In this document: positions 6,022 to 7,320 of the stretch, piece by piece
How positions within the stretch are numbered: the stretch's first letter is position 1
How the letters are laid out: every line of letters begins with the position of its first letter
Assembly: GCA_019689955.1 (NCBI GenBank)
Contig: JADGGM010000141.1
Coordinates: forward strand, 1 to 7,320
DNA length: 7,320 bases
Source of the DNA: Gemmatimonadaceae bacterium
GTDB lineage: Bacteria > Gemmatimonadota > Gemmatimonadetes > Gemmatimonadales > Gemmatimonadaceae
Direction: 5' to 3'
Notes under the pieces: model-generated
What the model saw: the letters and a program-made list of their open reading frames with translations, nothing else
Database searches by the model: none
What the model was told of the DNA's origin: nothing
Position numbers and translations under genes: made by a program

Positions 6022-6086
6022 ATAGCATCGGACGGCGGTCAGCGCTGCATCGGGCGGCCGGAAGCTCGTGAGGGAAGGGGGGGCTG

Positions 6087-6335
6087 CTATGCGTCGAGCG
6101 GCATGGCGGAGACGTGGGCGTGCCCCTCGGTGTCGTAGTGCACGCTCACGGTCCAGGGCTGGCAGCATACCTCGCAGTCTTCGACGTACTGTTGGACCGC
6201 ACCGCTCCCCGGATCGAGACCGATGGCGATCGCCTCGCCGCAGCATGGGCAGACGACGGTCGCCTCGGTGTCGGCGGTACCATCGCCGAGTGGGAATTCC
6301 TCGTCGAGCCGATCGTCGTCGTTGCGGAGCCGCAT
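6087..6335 (-). CDS. CPXCG motif-containing cysteine-rich protein
   Basis: This 82-residue acidic protein contains CPCCGE (Cys29, Cys31, Cys32) and VEDCEVCCQPWTV (Cys54, Cys57, Cys58), the two conserved blocks of the CPXCG family (DUF-type small proteins). The paired CxxC-like motifs suggest a single zinc-binding ribbon. The family has no established function. The first 25 residues are charged and probably disordered, and no signal peptide or membrane segment is seen. The start ATG 6335-6333 has no Shine-Dalgarno sequence but lies shortly downstream of a good -10-like TATACT, so the mRNA may have a short or SD-less leader. The gene is divergent from the ECF sigma factor and upstream of the HNH gene on the same strand, with a gap of at least 116 bases in between. 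The divergent placement hints at joint regulation with the sigma factor. Confidence 0.88.
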   Translation of the reverse strand: MRLRNDDDRLDEEFPLGDGTADTEATVVCPCCGEAIAIGLDPGSGAVQQYVEDCEVCCQPWTVSVHYDTEGHAHVSAMPLDA

Positions 6336-6358
6336 GAGGCGAGGGAAAAGCGATGCAC

Positions 6359-6388
6359 AGTATACGGCCCGAGCGCGGCCCGAGTTCC
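6359..6388 (-). promoter_or_regulatory. Putative promoter of the CPXCG gene
   Basis: On the minus strand TATACT (6364-6359) matches five of six bases of the sigma-70 -10 consensus, and would place the transcript start about 17 bases before the ATG. No TTGACA-like box is present. Instead GGAAC (6388-6384) lies 17 bases upstream of CGTA (6366-6363), which fits the GGAAC-N16/17-CGTN form of many ECF sigma promoters. Between the two boxes the nonamer CTCGGGCCG occurs twice with an 11-bp period, so a regulator could bind there. This call rests on pattern only. Confidence 0.35.
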
Positions 6389-6551
6389 GCGAGCTCCGCC
6401 GTGCGTGCTGCTCGGCGCGTGGAGCGCCGTCGTCCCGTGCGGGGCGGCCGGTAGCGCGCGAACGCCCCGCGGGCGTCCCTCCGTGCGCCCGGGTCGGGCA
6501 TTCTGCTATTGCGCACGCCGGAAAAGGCTCGCATATATGTCTCGACGGCCT

Positions 6552-6589
6552 ATATGTCCGGTCAAATCATCGATATGGCCGGTCAAATC
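6552..6589. repeat. 17-bp direct repeats with 21-bp period upstream of the sigma factor gene
   Basis: ATATGTCCGGTCAAATC (6552-6568) and ATATGGCCGGTCAAATC (6573-6589) differ at one base and are spaced by exactly 21 bp, two turns of the helix. A third partial copy, ATATGTC, lies at 6535-6541. The repeats are AT-rich compared with the surroundings and lie about 75-115 bases before the sigma factor start. This is the usual geometry of tandem operators for a dimeric or cooperative DNA-binding protein. The rest of the 6336-6664 gap holds a hairpin ACGCCC-CGC-GGGCGT (6462-6476) and no convincing ORF. Confidence 0.6.
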
Positions 6590-6603
6590 GATCGCGCCCC
6601 CGC

Positions 6604-6629
6604 GGAACGGACGTCGTGGCGGGGACGCT
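6604..6629 (+). promoter_or_regulatory. Putative ECF-type promoter of the sigma factor gene
   Basis: GGAAC (6604-6608) is followed after 17 bases by CGCT (6626-6629), about 35 bases before the sigma factor ATG. GGAAC is the common -35 element recognised by ECF sigma factors, and a CG-containing -10 element at this distance is typical. The pattern suggests autoregulation by the encoded sigma factor but is short enough to occur by chance. The octamer CGTCGTGG, also present between the kinase and regulator, falls inside the spacer at 6612-6619. Confidence 0.3.
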
Positions 6630-6664
6630 GGGCGTGATCCCACCGCGTCGTCTCTCCGCGTGCC

Positions 6665-7297
6665 ATGTCGCTCCCGCGTGCCGCCGCCGACTCCGATCTC
6701 CCCCTCGAGGGGCGCCCCGCGCCGGGGAGCCGCGAGCTCGCGCAGCGCATCCGCGCGGGAGACGCGCAGGCGTTCGAGGCGGTGTTCCGCGCGCACTACG
6801 AGGGGCTGTGCCGCTACGCGGCGGCGTACCTGGGGAGCCGCGACGCGGCCGAAGACGTCGTGCAAGGAGTGTTCGTGCGCATCTGGAACGACCGCGAGCG
6901 GTGGGAGGTGCACGGCGACGTCGCGCACTATCTCTTCTCCGCCGTGCGCCGCCGCGCCATGAGCCACCTGCGGCACGACGCCGTGCGGTCGCGCGTCGCG
7001 CCGCTGCTCGCGATGGAGGGGGCGGCGCGCGCCCCGGCGGCGACGGAGGCGGAGGTCGAAGCCGAGGAGCTGCGGCGGCGCTTGGAGCGCGCTCTGGAGC
7101 GGCTCCCGCCCCGCACGCGGGAAGCGTTCGTGTTGAGCCGCGGTGAGGGGCTGAGCTACGACGAAGTCGCCCTGCGCATGGGGATCTCGCCGAAGACGGT
7201 CGGCGTGCACATCGGGAAGTCGCTCGCGCTCCTCCGCAAGGCGATGCTCCTCTCGGCGATCACCGGTCTCACGGGGCTGTTCACCACCCTCCGTTAG
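6665..7297 (+). CDS. ECF-family RNA polymerase sigma-70 factor
   Basis: The 210-residue protein has sigma region 2 at about residues 27-105, with the core-binding helix AAEDVVQGVFVRIWNDRERW and the -10-melting part around RRRAMSHLRH. Region 4 lies at about 137-192, with LPPRTREAFVLSRGEGLSYD and the helix-turn-helix DEVALRMGISPKTVGVHIGK that reads the -35 box. Regions 1 and 3 are absent, as expected for ECF sigma factors. The arrangement resembles the FecI-like group, whose genes are commonly followed by a FecR-like anti-sigma gene, but the window ends 23 bases after the stop. Two details are odd: Gly68 replaces the usual Glu in the DVVQEVF motif, and residues 194-208 form a hydrophobic tail after region 4. 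The start ATG 6665 has no clear SD. The divergent CPXCG gene and shared upstream repeats suggest local regulation. Confidence 0.92.
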   Translation: MSLPRAAADSDLPLEGRPAPGSRELAQRIRAGDAQAFEAVFRAHYEGLCRYAAAYLGSRDAAEDVVQGVFVRIWNDRERWEVHGDVAHYLFSAVRRRAMSHLRHDAVRSRVAPLLAMEGAARAPAATEAEVEAEELRRRLERALERLPPRTREAFVLSRGEGLSYDEVALRMGISPKTVGVHIGKSLALLRKAMLLSAITGLTGLFTTLR

Positions 7298-7302
7298 CCC
7301 CG

Positions 7303-7320
7303 GCCCGCCGAGGCGCGGGC
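7303..7320 (+). terminator. Hairpin just after the sigma factor gene, truncated by window end
   Basis: GCCCGC (7303-7308) pairs with GCGGGC (7315-7320) across a six-base loop, starting five bases after the stop codon. This could be the stem of an intrinsic terminator, but any following T-run would lie outside the window. It could equally be a structured spacer before a co-transcribed downstream gene. Confidence 0.25.

Noticed and set aside
5990..6589. A CRISPR array suggested by repeats at 5990-6021 and 6552-6589
   Set aside because: The repeats are too short, have only two or three copies, differ between the two places, have no unique spacers of regular length, and no cas gene is present.
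6506..7210. Minus-strand frame with a DLTGHID-type heptad repeat, opposite the sigma factor
   Set aside because: The heptad is only the translation of the 21-bp DNA repeat. The rest of the frame is the complement of the sigma factor gene and has no domain.

Overview
The window is a high-GC bacterial chromosomal segment with strong G/C preference at third codon positions. The gene set suggests a soil-type bacterium: a HdeD-like membrane protein, a histidine kinase with an N-terminal receiver, a NarL/FixJ regulator, a COG4119-type Nudix protein, an HNH nuclease, a CPXCG cysteine-rich protein and an ECF sigma factor. I lean towards Gemmatimonadota, but this rests on general resemblance. No rRNA, tRNA, CRISPR array, transposase or phage gene is visible.

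Layout. Positions 1-552 (+) hold the 3' part of a multi-pass membrane protein gene (HdeD/DUF308 family), cut by the window edge. An 81-base tract with no A or T (581-661) separates it from a convergent small gene of unknown function (672-1025, -). A gap of about 370 bases follows, containing a possible 43-codon leader ORF (1260-1391) in the same frame as the next gene and separated from it by one TGA. Then comes a + strand cluster: a sensor histidine kinase (1395-3134), a LuxR-type response regulator (3340-3999), a HAD phosphatase-like hydrolase (4016-4702) and a Nudix hydrolase (4747-5214). The kinase and regulator form a plausible two-component pair. The HAD and Nudix genes follow closely and may be co-transcribed, perhaps as metabolite-repair or phosphate-removal enzymes.

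On the minus strand lie an HNH endonuclease gene (stop at 5242, start uncertain) and, upstream of it, a small CPXCG cysteine-rich protein (6087-6335). The gap between them is relatively AT-rich and carries a G/C-tract dyad and a 16-bp tandem repeat. The last gene (6665-7297, +) is an ECF sigma-70 factor, divergent from the CPXCG gene. The 329-base divergent region holds direct repeats with a 21-bp period. It also holds two oppositely oriented sequences of the form GGAAC-N17-CG, which resemble ECF-type promoters and suggest, as inference, that the sigma factor may control itself and the CPXCG gene.

I did not find a clear new multi-gene system. The parts most worth following are the sigma/CPXCG divergent region, the dyads between kinase and regulator, the in-frame leader ORF before the kinase, and the ambiguous 5' end of the HNH gene.
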